Assembly: GCF_022539315.1 (NCBI RefSeq) | Contig: NC_066315.1 | Span: 123,035,874 to 123,099,873 of the forward strand | Reading direction: 5' to 3' | Length of the DNA: 64,000 bases | From: Serinus canaria | Lineage: Eukaryota; Chordata; Aves; Passeriformes; Fringillidae | Shown: piece after piece, positions 48,174-61,172 of the stretch | Numbering within the stretch: the first letter of the stretch is position 1 | How the letters are laid out: each line of letters opens with the position of its first letter | Translations under genes and position numbers: made by a program | Notes under the pieces: generated by a model | Databases searched by the model: none | Seen by the model: only the letters and a program-made list of their open reading frames with translations | What the model was told of the DNA's origin: nothing

Positions 48174-51100
48174 ATATTAATTTCCTTAAGCAGTCTCTGT
48201 TCTGTTACAGCACTTCTTAGTCTCACCCACAGAGAGACGTTTTTGACTTAGAGCACTGAAGATCGCATAAATTAAAATGAAAATGGGCTGATTTTTATCT
48301 TTTATTCCTTACTAGTGTTTATTAAAGGATGAGGTAGTTTGGTGTTGGGATAACTTAGTTGATGAGACTAAGTTGGGGTCTATGTTCTGAAAATATAGTT
48401 GACATCTAAGCAAATATCATTAGTTTGTTGTTTTGATTAGAAAAAAACTGAACCCTTATAATGATGTGTCGTGTAAGTTACAGGAGTTGGCAAATAGACT
48501 TTTTCTTGTAATGATTTTGTGCATCTTGCCTTCTGTTGAACTGTATTGTATTTTTTATGTATCAATGTCTAAATCTCTCACAGTAATATTATTTTGTTCA
48601 TTTTTCTCATACTATCAGTTCTACTTTTCATACTTAGTGTACATAGACTTGATAACTGCTCAGATGTCAGGACTTCATTTGAGTTGTGACACTGGTGTTG
48701 ACTGTACCATACCAGCAGTAAAACAGTTGGTTTTAGTACTGCAGTTAGTTTTAGAAATGTTTATGCACCCACTTCTGTAAAGCTATAATACTGATTAAAG
48801 CTGTAATACTGATTGATCTCTTTCTCCAATGCACATCCCTAACAGCTTGGACACAGGTTGCATAATATCTCATTTTTCCACTCAACCTTCTGGTCTTGTC
48901 ATAATGAAGATTTCAGTCTTGTTTTTGTGTAGCACGTTTGTGATCTGCAGCTCCTCTTCACCATGCTGGCTTGTCCTGTTCTCAGGAAACAAAACCCCCA
49001 CATTGTAAATATAAATTTATTTTTTTGGTCCCAGCTTGATTGGGTATTTACACTTGCTTAGTTAAAATGTACTCTTTTGCCATTATTTAATCAGACATTT
49101 GTCAAAAGAAAAGAACTGCTGCAGGTAGTTCTTTAAATTTTATGTGGTGTTCAATGTGTTCTCAGAGAAAGAAATTGGCAGCTATCATAGCATCTACCTA
49201 ACATTTACTGTGTGAGGTGCAAGTCACTGGTGATTGACGAGCCTGACAACACTTCAGGGTACTGTCATTTCCATCTTAATCTGATCCAGTGTCAGTGTAA
49301 TTGGTGTTTTGAAACTGTGCAGTGCTCCATTGCTGAAGTGACAGGAATCTAGTCCAGAACCAAAATCTGCTGAGAGCTTGGAGTGACAGCCTTAGCTGTC
49401 CTACACCTGGAGCAAACTGTTTCACAGTCTTGATCTGAGGTAGCACTTGGGGTGTGTCGTAAAGTACAGAAAAAAAAAATAAGATGAGGTGGGCAAAGAT
49501 CTACTGCTTGTTTTTGCATAAAAGCCGAATTGGTTTTATTCCTTCCTCTTTAATGAAGTGTTTTTCTGAGACAAGTAAGAGATTCAGGAGAAACTTGAAT
49601 GTGACAGCAAACTGAAATTTCTCTGCAGGAGATGCTGAAATGGCACAGTTTCTGTTTTGGTTATACCAGGTCTTATTTGCTGCTTATGTATGTAAACACC
49701 CTTTTAGAGTTAGGTACAGCCTCAGTTGTTATTCCAGTGATCCACACTGGGATTATAAATTGAGATGAGTACTGATTTAATCCACTAGGGTCTATGGGGT
49801 GGAAAGTGACTTTTAAAATATATGTAGCTGTTTTCTGCCATAGTCTCAAATTAAGAGTAGTACTTTCCTGCAATGTGTATTTTAGCTCCAGCATAACTTA
49901 CAGGCTCATGACAGTGCTTAATACTGATTTTACCTTCTTAATACTGATTTTGACCTGTAATGTTGAGACAGGTGAGCTTTAACACCAGCTCTAGTTCACT
50001 AATCAGTGAGGTGTTTTAGGAGCGGAGAGAAGAAAAGAATTATTTGTCTTGGAGCTATCCACCTTGTTTGCTAGGAAACAAGGGAGAATCTTGGAGATCT
50101 AGTATGAAGCAGACTGTCTTTGTTGCTGCTCTTGATGGCAGCATATGTCAACCCATATAAGTATGATCTCAAATATGCCAGTCTGTGTTTTCTGCTTTCT
50201 CCTAGCTGCTGCTTTGTAGCATCTCTGATTAATCTTTATCTAAACATGAGTTAGAAGTCTTCTGTGTGCTCTAAAATCCAGTTCAGATCTCTTGATCTCT
50301 CCCTGTATGAACTAATCTATAATAATGAATTATGTTTTGGTGTTGGATTTTCTGAAAATATCAGGTTTTAGGAAAAATTTTGAAGGCGTGTTTGAGATCA
50401 CATCTTAAAAAGGTTGTGTGTGTGTGTGTAATAAGTATTGTGCCAATGTTGCCACTGGAAAGTTTGGGAGGCTTATTTCAAGAAAGTGTGAGGTAAGTAT
50501 TGTAATGGAAGCTTAAGTTGGGAGTTTTTTGTCATCTGCAGTATTTTGTCTGCTTGTCATGTGATACACTGTTTAATCCTAAAGCTGCTGCAGTTAAAAA
50601 GCAAAAGATAAATACTTAATTTGTAAAACTGCATAAGAAACATACTTTAACAGTATGTTTTCTTTAAAACGTTCAAGATGAAGTGGGACATACAGACCTA
50701 ATCTGTGTCTATTCATATCTCAGCATGAAGAAAATGTTGAATCACTTATCTTGGTTCTGCTTAATTGTTTTAAGTGGAGATTTCTGTGGAAGAACAAGGG
50801 ATTGGAGATGTAAGAATCATGCAGTTAAATCTTTGGAAAGAGAGGCTCCTGATTCTTTAGTATATGTGGGTTAGGAATAGCAAGTACTTCACACTCAACT
50901 ATATAATTTCCTTACTTTTGGCTGAAATTTCCCTTCCTTTGCTCTCAAGGCAAATCTAGTTCTCTTTGTTTCAAACTTGGGGGTGGAAGGTGCAGAATGA
51001 GAGCATGATTTTTAGTGTTCAGAAATGTCTTGTCATTTATATATTCCTCTCTGTCATTGTGGCCAAGAACATAAGTAACAAAAAAATAGTTTGATTAAAA

Positions 51101-51206
51101 TAATCTTCTTTAGTTTCTTTTCATATCCTTATTATTGTGTTGAAGAAGTAAGGAGAGCATTTGTTAAGAGCTAATTATGTTTATGCTTTTTTTTTTTTAA
51201 TTGCAG

Positions 51207-52104
51207 GAGGCAGAGTTACCATCAGAACTGAATAATGAAGGATACTGTGATTTTAACAGCAGGCCAAATGAGAACTCTTACTGCTATCAGCTCCTGCAAG
51301 AGCTCAACGAGCAGAGGAAGAAAGGCATTCTTTGTGATGTTAATATTGTGGTGAGCGGGAGGGTCTTCAGAGCTCACAAGAACATCCTGGTTGCAGGCAG
51401 CCGCTTCTTTAAGACTCTGTATTGCTTTACAAACAAAGAAAGCCGTAACCAAACCACTGTTACCTATTTAGACGTTGTTGCTGTTCAAGGTTTTTCTGTC
51501 ATCTTGGACTTCTTGTATTCTGGTAACCTCGTGCTTACGAGCCAAAACGCCATTGAAGTGATGTCGGTGGCCAGCTACCTTCAGATGACGGAGGTTGTCC
51601 AGTCCTGCCGCAACTTCATTAAAGATGCCTTAAACATAAGTATAAAATCAGAAGCTCCAGAGACTGTTGTAGTGGATTACAACAGAAGATCTGTTAGTAG
51701 GGATGGTTTATCTCCAAGGGATCAAAAAGTTGCCAGCTTCTGGGCAACACGAAACCTTACCAACTTGGCAAGTAGCATAAAAACTGAGAATGATCCCTAC
51801 CCTATTGATGAGGGCCAAATGGAAAGCTACCAAATGAATGACTGCAGTTGGGTCCAGGACAGCTCACCTGAAATGGCTGAAAATGAATCTCAAGGTGAGG
51901 GAAAAGTTTTCGTGTGGAATGACATGGGTGCACAGGGACAGTCAGTTCAAGAGCCTGGAAAAGCAAGAAGGAAAAACCAAACTGCAAAGAGATTTATTTA
52001 TAATATACCACCTAATACTGAAGAGAACTCTGAAGATTGCTCAGTGTTGCAACCGTCAGTCCCATATCCAGAAGAAGATTTGTCATTTATTAAAGAAGAA
52101 GCAG
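51207..52104 (+). CDS. ZBTB10: ZBTB10 exon 2: BTB domain and linker (codons 309-607)
   Basis: The acceptor TTGCAG ends at 51206 and joins codon 308 to 309 in phase 0. The BTB/POZ domain, which mediates dimerisation and corepressor binding, covers about residues 333-447. It shows the expected order: a [12 protein letters not shown] helix, LCDV with D352, the AHK loop (H365, K366), [22 protein letters not shown], and the VASYLQM...CRNFI end. The Asp in LCDV and the basic residue in AHK are the charged-pocket positions of BTB proteins. The linker carries three psi-K-x-E motifs, IKSE (K455), IKTE (K500) and IKEE (K604), that look like SUMO sites. A basic [10 protein letters not shown] patch (about 559-569) may be a nuclear localisation signal. 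The donor is GCAG|GTAAAT, leaving one base (phase 1). Reading through the donor adds a few codons and a stop at 52131-52133. Confidence 0.96.
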
Positions 52105-52140
52105 GTAAATATTGCTTAATGACAATTATGTAATTTGAAA

Positions 52141-52146
52141 ATTAAA
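52141..52146 (+). promoter_or_regulatory. Possible intronic polyadenylation signal
   Basis: ATTAAA lies 37 bases past the exon 2 donor and 8 bases after the in-frame stop at 52131-52133 that is reached by reading through the donor. Together they could define a short transcript encoding the N-terminus and BTB domain without zinc fingers. ATTAAA hexamers are common by chance in AT-rich introns. Confidence 0.25.
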
Positions 52147-54576
52147 GTACTGACTGCAGTACCTGACTACATAACTTTTGGTATTTTATTTTCTAAATTA
52201 TTATGCTTTATGAATAATTAATGTATGTATTTGAAGTACTGTCATTTGCCTGCCTCACTTTTTGATGAACTGTTTTGAAAACTTACTGCAATTTAAGAGT
52301 CAAGTTAGGGATGAATTTAAGACACAGCTGGAATGAAGTTCTTTAGATGTCTGTTGTTTCTAAAGCAGTTTAAAATGTATGCCTGCTTCAGACATCAAGG
52401 AACTGTGGATGTCTCCTCCAGGAGGCCTGCTCTACTCCTGCCCATGGGGCTGGGGGACACAGACAAGCAGTAGTCCCACAGGGGGCATGAGGGACCCACG
52501 GTCGTGCTGTGTGGTGCCAGCAGTGCCTGGGTACTCTGGTGACACGTGCCAGTGCAGAGCAGTGTGGGATGGGACTGAGGACATGTTTCTTCAGTACAAA
52601 AGACCTTCATATGCTTAGTGAGTAGTGTGACACAACAGAGCAGTTCTGGAGAAGCAGCTGTGCTGAGAAGCACTTCTGCAAATGCTTGTTTCTTACCTCT
52701 GGTCTTCATCTCTGAACACTGGGTATGTCTGCTTTAGCTTTGCTTGGGAGTTGTGCTTGTGAAGTGAATTTCCTGCACTTCTCTTACTGGCTAAGATTTG
52801 TTAGACTGCACAGGATTCCTTCTGGCTGAGTTGAGGATAGAAGCTGTGTTTCAGGAACTTGACAGTCGCTAATATGCCTCAGGTCCACAGCATCAGGTTA
52901 GATCTAGCCTAAGAGAAGCACCTTTAGCTGCAGGTAGTGGGGGATATTGAGTCCTCAGCGAGTCCTCTGCGCCCAAACAACAATTCTGCCTGTGCTGGGC
53001 TACACTACTTGCTCTAGTTGCAGTGCCATGAAAAAGGATAGTAGAGGGTTTGAAGCAAGAGCTGAGGATGTATTAGTTGCACAAATACAAAATTTCTGAC
53101 ACAATTTAGCATGTGATTTCTATTGATAATTTATTGGGGGGTAAATATTCATTGTCTTTTACTGATGGAAATACAGACAATATGCCTACTGTATGATGGC
53201 ACCAACAACAGATATAAATAGTTGTTTGGATCCTGTAGAATTTTGTATGTGTGCTGTGAAGATTTCTTGAGGAAATAATAGAGGGCATGGGCAGTGCAGT
53301 ATGTTTACTCCTTGTTTTTTGTTGGTTTTTTTTTGGTTGGTTGGTTTTTTGACAGAAGCACCAATGTTTCCAGTAACTTGTTATGCTAAAGAATTAAATT
53401 ACAAAATACATCCATGTAGCATTTGATGAAAAGAACTGTATTGGAGACAGAGCATACTGAATATGTGTTGTGGTGTCAGTCCAAAACCATTGAAAGTTCT
53501 GTGACCACAAGGGGAAGTTTATTTTACTGAGTTCTAAAATACTAGTCAACTAGTGATCTCCTTGGTATTTTCAGAGCACACCATATATGTTCCTAAGTAT
53601 GTAGTTACATTTTCTGTCAGTGTCAGAATTCTTTTGGAAGCCATATCTAATTTTTTTGTTATAATATCTTCACTTTTACTAAGTTCTTGAATGCATATTG
53701 TTTGAAACAAGAAGAGTGACTGAAGTAGGGCTTGGTATAACTTACTTTTCACCCACTTCTTCAGCCTTTGGTATTCTTTCTCTTCTGCTTGTGGCTCTTT
53801 TTCTTTGCTTTGCAGGTAGATTTCACTCAAACACTCTTCTTTTAACTGCTCCCTCTATGCCAAAGAAAAGGTGGAAGAGGGAGGAGTGCAGAGTTGGAAG
53901 AATGTCAAGAATGAGTTGTAAAGTAACTTGCAGGTTATACAATAACTTTTTAGTTTTGGATTAAATTTCTTGTGGAGATGAAAAACTACCAAAAATAATA
54001 GGCACTGAGAGATAAAAATCCATAAGAAAATGTCATCTGGAGTAGATATAAGACAATTCTATAAGAAGAAAAATAAAGCATATTAAATTCTTATACTCAG
54101 AGCTAAGGAGTGCGCTCTCCCATTGGTTGCTAAAACGGAAATGACGAGCTTCTACTATTATGCTTTGTCATGTTCTGATGGGGGTAACACCAGTGGTTAT
54201 GAACTGTCAGTTACATGCAGGGGGAGTTTCTGTGCCCTTGATTTAGGTTTGGGTTGGTCTGGTGCTTTTGTGATGATACTGTAGATATGGTGGAAGAGAG
54301 AAGCCTACTTAAGATCACTCTCACTGCAAAAATTTATCCCTGAAGCCACTTCCTTGAATTCTATAGTAAATGAATTTTCCAGTTGGGTACAGTTGGTAAG
54401 TATTAGATAATAAACAGTAATAGCTTTCTGAAGCATCTGCTACCCCTCTTGTTCCAGTAAAGCAAATATGTTAAACTGCTCCTTGCTGAACATGAGTTTT
54501 TCTACTCGTATCCGATAAGGATATGTCAGCTGCTTCTTCCTCTCGCCCTGTGTTGCTGATGCCTTGTGAAGGCTGA

Positions 54577-55012
54577 TGTAGAATAGAGGCTAGATGGAGT
54601 TAAGAATAAAAAAGCTATTTATTAGAAGGCCTCAATGGACTTACCTTGGGCAGAACAAGAGCCCAGCCAGGGCTACACCCAAGATGAATCTAAAATGGTC
54701 ACAAAATGGACGACTGGTCACAGGGTCTCACACTCTTCTAAGTTCAGGTCCGTTTGCATACTGGAGTTAATTGTCCAATTACAGCTTTAGCTTTTGCAGT
54801 CTCATCCTTCTTGATTTTCTCTCTTCAGTACACCATTGTTTATGGTTTTGGGCCTGAAACTTAGATCATTTTTCCTTGGTCTCCAGCTAGAGAAAGAATT
54901 GTTCTGTCTACCTACTCTGTGAAGAGAGCTTACTATCCCCTAATATGAAGCTCAGAACTACACACTAAAGCAGTACAGAATCTGAAAAATATAAAAGCTA
55001 AAACCTGAGGCA
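54577..55012 (-). mobile_element. Antisense ERV solo LTR in ZBTB10 intron 2
   Basis: On the minus strand the block begins TGCCTCAGGTTTTAGC (ending at 55012 on the + strand), carries a TATATTTTT stretch shortly after, and has a polyadenylation signal TTCTAATAAATAGC (complement of about 54612-54625). It ends CTCTATTCTACA at 54577. Length (436 bp) and layout fit an avian ERV LTR, and the sequence resembles LTRs I associate with passerine genomes. No internal gene follows on either side, so it is probably a solo LTR. Flanking target duplications were not found, and the ends are approximate. Confidence 0.65.
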
Positions 55013-56330
55013 TCATTGCCAGTGAGTTTAACACCATCCCTGTAAAAGTATCATGTTGGTGAGCTTTAGAAAAGCTTTAAAAAAGTTAAGATTGATTTCA
55101 AATTCCTTGTACTATCTTAGATTTACTTATATTTTACTTAAATTTTGAAGACTTCTCCAATTTAGCTATATTAATTAAAGCAGCAGTTCAACTAAAACAT
55201 GGAATGTTACCACCTATCTCAGTATTTTCTCTCCTAGTTGATAATCTGCTAAAAAGGTCTTTTACTGTTTACAGCCACCGTTCATCCTACAATTAACCAT
55301 TTACCATAGAGAAAATAACCATACAGACAGGGTATTACAGTCAGTGTTACAGTGTGTTACAAAAGATCATAAAAGCTCAGTGAACATAATTCATCATATG
55401 CTTAATGTCTGTTCATGGGGTGGTTTTTGTCAATTTTCATCACTTCTTTGGTATGTCTTCTGAGCATGGTGTTTCTGTTGTTTTGTAAAGTTTCCTATCC
55501 TCAGACTTCAGAACACAGCTGTGAAGTGTTGCTTATGCTTTCTGGAACTGACTGTGTTGATTTTTAGGAGATTTGCATGCAATATCCCAGTAACTTTATG
55601 AAGCTACGAGTGTATAATTTATTACTGTAATTTTCAGGCTAGATGATGCTGTACTCTGATGGGGGTGAGGGAAAGGATAACAAGGGCAGGATTAAAACGG
55701 TCCTTGGTGGAACGAGAGGGTTCCTAACTGATTTTGTAGGGGTTCTTAAGGAATTAATTCAGCTTGCTGTAGAAACAACTACTTTTCAGAAGGATACAAA
55801 CAGCAGCTAAACCTGCTTACAAAAAAATGTAGTGCTGGTCCCAGCGTTTGTCATAATGCAAGGGAGGAGCATAACACAACTTGATTAGGCTTTACAATAA
55901 AGCAAGTATCTTTGTATTTGAAGAAATCGGGATTGATGGACTTATCAGGACACATGTATATTTCTTGTAGGGATAAACCCCACTTGACTGACTGGGCTAC
56001 AAAAGAAAAAAGAATTGTATATTTTTCCTGCTTTTCCATGGTACTATAACTCTGTCATATTTTTTCTTGACCTTAAGCTAATACCCTGATTACAAGATTT
56101 AAGTTCCTTGATGGACCTTTAACCACTTTATTTGCCCCATTCCCTATGTAATCCAGTATTGAAGATGTCAGAGGTTTTTAGAAGTCATCTAAAAACACTG
56201 CAAAATCTGAGGGTCAACCTCTTCCTCATTTGTTCAGTTTACCCCTCCCAGGGATCATCCCAAAGACAAGCAGATTCCCTCCTCACATTCTCACAGTATG
56301 GTCTGTCCATGAGCCTGCAACTCCAGGCAA

Positions 56331-56395
56331 TGTTTTTTTTTTTTTTTTGTTTTTTTTTTTGTTTTGTTTTTTTGGGGGGTTTGGTTTTTTTTTTT

Positions 56396-56446
<51 letters not shown>
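56331..56446. repeat. T-rich low-complexity tract
   Basis: About 116 bases of nearly pure T, interrupted by isolated G residues and one TTTGGGGGGTTTGG segment, ending with a pure T run of about 50 bases. No gene body or polyadenylation signal sits next to it to suggest a retrocopy on the minus strand. Confidence 0.95.
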
Positions 56447-56447
<1 letters not shown>

Positions 56448-57292
56448 TTGTTGTTTTGTGGATGGGTTGGGGAAGAAGATTTTGTGGTGTCTACAGATCT
56501 TCTCTGCCTGAAAATCCCTTTGAGTCCCAGTGTAATGCATTGACTTACTAAAAAGGGTCCATGAGAACATTAAACTCCCCCACAAATAAATGGTATGCAT
56601 GAGGAAAGTTCTTTGGTGTGTTTCACTCATATAGTTGTTGGAGGAGATCAGCAAAATAGCTTTCACTTTCTTTGGAAGGAATTTTTCAGGGAAGGTATGA
56701 TAATCAAGTTGAAAAGCAAGTGCGTAATATATTTGGCATCAGTTAGTGGTCTTCTGTCAGGGGTAGTTGATGCTAGATCTGACTCCATAGTCACAGCAAT
56801 ATACCACATTTTCATGAATGAAAAATAGTAAAAATTGAGAGCAATTGGGAGCAATAGATAAGACATTTGGCCACTGCAATCTTACTCATAGTCTAAGTAT
56901 GTCTGAGCCCTCTGTTGCAAGATGCAGTTGAGCAGTAATGTGCTTCCAGAATAAGCCTTTTCAGAAGAAGTAAGGTTAAAGATGTGAGGAATACTCTGGG
57001 AGCAAAGGGAGCTCAGGATGCTTTCTTTTCCCCACCTTCCTAGTATGTCAGTCTTGGCAGTGCTGTTTCCTCTGTCATGTTACCTAACATAAGCAACAAA
57101 TCCAGCTCTCTAATAGCAATCCAGATTGTATCAGTAGATTACTACTGCTTTCTTCGCAATCCTTGAAAGCTATGGCCTAATCGCTTATCCTGTCTACTTT
57201 CCGTCTTTTTTAATTGATTAGATGAGCAGTCAGTGTCAAAAATATATTGAAAAATAGTTTTTATTTTTCTCTTATTTTGGCACTGTTTCCAG

Positions 57293-57319
57293 GGCTAATG
57301 TATGTAAAGAAAAGAGAAG
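57293..57319 (+). CDS. ZBTB10: Candidate ZBTB10 27-bp micro-exon
   Basis: A pyrimidine-rich tract ending CTGTTTCCAG (AG at 57291-57292) is followed by 27 bases and then a near-consensus donor GAAG|GTAAGTTC (GT at 57320). Entering in phase 1 from exon 2, it reads Gly-Leu-Met-Tyr-Val-Lys-Lys-Arg-Glu without a stop and leaves in phase 1, exactly compatible with exon 3. Its inclusion would insert nine residues, including a basic KKR, between the IKEE site and the FKYG repeats. The splice signals are better than those of exon 3. I do not know whether any described ZBTB10 isoform contains it, and chance occurrence of such a pair in a 9-kb intron is possible. Confidence 0.35.
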
Positions 57320-60300
57320 GTAAGTTCACTACAAACAGCTGTATCTAATGCAAAGCTTTGTATCTTTTCCCTCAGTGCACCATATGTGTTCTTTTCTATA
57401 ATGCCCTGTTCAATAACTTCTGTCAGTGAAGTGCTCATTATCTCCCATATCATCACCTACTCAGTTATCTATCCTTTTCTGGGCCCCAAATCTGTATATT
57501 TCCTGATATAAATCAGAAAAAGTGAAATTTTTCAAACTAAGGATGCTTTTGGCTTAGACATGTTCTCTCTTTCTGGTGGTGCACGCCTACCTCTTGCTTT
57601 CAAAACTGAAAATCATTGTATCTCGCTTCTGGTTTTCCTTTTTCCTGAGAACAAATGCAGTAGAATATAAAATCCTTTCACAATGTTTTTGATAGGTTTT
57701 TTTTTTAGTGGTAGAAGAGCCACACATCGTCTTCATTTTGCTTCACACAATCCTTATCTCTTGTCAAATCAACATAGTGTGAATTTTAGTGCTGATGGTT
57801 AATCAGCTTCTTTGTATTCTGTTTTTTTTTAATTATTATTTTGGCTTTGCTTGTTGTTGGCTTTTATTAAAGATCAGATTACTGATAGCCTTTTATCCAT
57901 GCAGGCTAGAAGAATGGGCAAATGTTTGAGGTTAATTGAGATTTGGGTTATTAACTTACACCTCTTAGAAATCAACTAAAGTGTAAAAAGGTAACCTTAG
58001 ATCAAAGAAAAGTTGTGATCAGGTGGTTTAGTCTGGAGACACAGAATACTATTGCTTCTAATTAGTTTTTTTTTCTCAGCGATCTGCCTTACCTTATACT
58101 TTCTCCCTTTGCACCCTATCCCCAGTATACCAGTATGACTGCACCCATAATTGCTTTCAGCCTCCTATCAAGAGGCTATCATCTGGCTTTAAAGTGATCA
58201 GAACAGGTCAGATGATAATTATGTCTAGTTTTGCAAGCAGGTTTCAGGGGACAGTAGCCTGGGTGAGAGGAGACGTGGGAGAAGGTACTATGAGCCACAG
58301 GGGTCTGTAAATGTGTTGCATTCTGGAAGCTTACCTGACTGTAGGCTCTATATCCAGCTGGGGAAGGTAGTAGAGGCTGGGTATTGCACTTCCAGCTTCC
58401 AATCTGTGTGTAATTCAAGTCTATCTTGTTTGGATGAGCAATTAGACACTGAAGATGCCTTTTGCATGGTTTTGTTTTGAACACATTAAATGTGTGCTTA
58501 ATCTAGAAAGCAGGTTTTCTAGGTCAACTAATTATTCTAAGAAGAAGCATTAGGTTTAATTATTATCTACTTAGTCATGTATACTGAAGCATGAAGCATG
58601 TGTAGCAACCTCTTATCGCTTGTGGTATCTGTGCTGATGTTCTTTCATGTTGTAGTGGGTCTTCTCTTCCAGTTGGAGGTTGAAAGATTTAGTAGCTACT
58701 ACCTACACTAGATGACAGCTCTTAAATTTATTTGGCTCTATGTTGAGTCTTGTGCTAAGATCTCAAATTATGCAGGGGTTTGAGTTCCTGAGTTCCGTCA
58801 GACTTAAATATCAGTTGTGTACATAAATGTTCCTAGTGACATTTAGTTTGTATTCTCATAAATACAGAAGAATTGTCAAAGTGACAGGGTTATAAAATGT
58901 GCTCAGCTTGGTCCAACTCTTGCCTATGGTCAGTCTTTGGTGTATGCTTATTCTGAAGGAAGCTATACAATAGTGCCTGTACACAGCATAACATTACATC
59001 TGTGTGCAGTAAACACTTGGGTCTGTTGATCTTACAGATATTCATCCTATAAGGGAGGGAAAAGTGATTAAAATACTTTATTTCTGACTGACCTTTCACT
59101 GTTCAGCTACAGTTCTAGTACAGGGAGAAAAATCTATAAAGAAAGGATCTCATACTTTAAATGCCATAAAGGTAGGTTTGGTTTTTTTTTTCCTCTGCTA
59201 GGTCCTGAAGCCTGCTGTAATTTGAAGGCTTTTAGCGTTAAGATCAAGTCATCTTTGCTCTTACCCAGACTGTGCAACACTGCTTCCTCTCTAATCCTTT
59301 CATGTGTATTACAGAAGGAAGTCTTCCTTCTCACCTCAAAGGAATGTGTAGTTGGCATGTCTATAGGGTATCTGTGTTCTATTCCTTGAGCTGTTGAGAT
59401 GCCATTGCTGGAGTCCATCACTCCAAATTAGTATAAGGAGTTCTTGCCTCTTTTGGACATAACAGAAGTTATGTCAGTAATTAAAGTTAGAGTCAGTAAT
59501 TTAAGAAATTTTCCTCACTGCTTTGTATTTTTTAAGGGAGACGGAGGTTTATTCCCTTCCCTCTTCCTTTTATAGCAAAATAGCAGTATTTTAACTCATC
59601 TAACTATTTCTCGTCTTCATTCACTCAAGCTCTGCTTTTTAAAAGCTCTGGTGGAATGCCTAGTTTGGCAGTCATGCTCCACCTTTGCTTGTTGTTTGCC
59701 ATTGTCTAATGGATAAGATAGAATTATAAGCTTCCTACTTGTTGAGTGATATCCTTTTGAACTGTTGTCTTATGTTGCAGACCAATCACTGCTGCCAGTG
59801 GTAATGCTGCCTGAGCAGTAAATGAAGCTACTGTATGTGTCTCATGCTGTGAGGATTTGTACTTTTTTCCAGTAAAAAAAAAAGCTGTACTTTTTTCCAG
59901 TAAAACTGCAAGTTGGAAGTGTTTAAATATGCAGCTTTCCCCTAGCTACGTGAAATTCCAATTCAGCCTAAGAGAATTTCCTTTCCCAAAAAAATCCTTA
60001 GAATGAACAGTGTAGAGATAAAAAGAAGTCTTTGGACTATTAAAATGTATAGTTTCAGGCTTGAAAGCAAGAATACTTCTCCTCAAGACTTTTCAAGTGG
60101 TGACATTGGGAATCCAGTGTGAGGACCCAACTACCATCCAGAGAAATAAAAGGAAATCTGCCAGTTAACCACTACAGTTTGTTTATTTTAAAACTGTTTG
60201 CCTGTGAGGAAAGTAATAGATTTATGAGTTCATGATTTCCAACAAACTCCTGTCTTGGGGACTGGGGGGAACATTGATTTGCACTGTTGCCAGAAGAGCT

Positions 60301-61172
60301 TTTGCCCAACAAATATGATTTTGTCAAATTGTTAGTGCAGCTTTATTGTGTACTATTTATAGTTCTCTGTGCTCTGTAATAGTGACTCCATGTTCACTGA
60401 TGCAGTTCTTACTTGTTATGAAGTATGGAATTAAACAAGCAAAGATCTTTTTAAGGCATTGTTCACTTCTGAATGGTTTTATTTTTTTTAAAGAGGAAAA
60501 AAGGATACAAAGACAACAGAAACTGCAGAAGATCTTGTCTTAAGAGCAACCGTAAATATGCAAACTAGACTTTTAGGCTGTTATATTCCAAGTAATTACA
60601 GTCTCTTGAATTGATGTGGTTGTAAAGTAATGGAAATGATTATTCAGAAAAGCATTTAGACATAGCTGTAGGATCCTTTAAATAAATATATGTACGCAAT
60701 GAATATATGTTAAGGAATAAAAAAATGCCATGCCTCTAGTAGAAAATACTTACTTACTTTTGTACCAGCTAGACTATTGTGGCAGTCCAGGTGAAGTCAC
60801 TGCACAAAGCAGCTCTGAAGAAAGAGGTTTTTCTGGAAAACCTTTCAGCCCCCTCATGATGATAGTGAGGGAATACATATCCTTACCATCAAAGTCCCTG
60901 TAGTATGAAAAAGGCTTTCAGTTTTTCTCAGGATGGGGAGAAGAAATGGTGCTGTGGAGAGTAGTTCCAAGGTCTCATTGAAATTAGGAATACAGTTATT
61001 TCTTGTTTTAGTATTGAATACTATGTGAAAACATGCTATAATTACTATTTTAAGGTTAGAAACTTTCTTGTCACAGTTAAAAAGGATAAAAAGGATATAT
61101 ATATTGCTAAACAAATTAGATTGATGACTGATTAGAACCCAGGAAGCTAAAGAAAGAATGTGTCTTTAATAG

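Larger units (their letters stand above)
44201..51206 (+). other. ZBTB10: ZBTB10 intron 1
   Basis: A 7.0-kb GT-AG intron in phase 0. The donor is CAG|GTACGA and the acceptor is a T-rich tract ending TTAATTGCAG at 51206. The first about 500 bases remain CpG-rich, and the rest is AT-rich with no recognised exon, RNA gene or mobile element. It contains two perfect short hairpins (45646-45686 and 48140-48173), a GT microsatellite (about 50411-50428) and small local duplications near 48785 and 49920-49950. Confidence 0.9.
52105..61172 (+). other. ZBTB10: ZBTB10 intron 2
   Basis: A 9.1-kb GT-AG intron, phase 1. The acceptor is TGTCTTTAATAG with a short pyrimidine tract. The intron carries an antisense LTR (54577-55012), a T-rich low-complexity tract (56331-56446), a candidate 27-base micro-exon (57293-57319), a 20-base direct repeat (59859-59878 and 59886-59905) and an ATTAAA signal shortly after exon 2. 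As I recall it, the mammalian protein has a longer linker here than exons 2 and 3 give, but I found no further exon that would encode it. Confidence 0.85.

Noticed and set aside
56132..56551. Frames rich in Phe or Lys around 56.3 kb
   Set aside because: They are translations of the T-rich tract.
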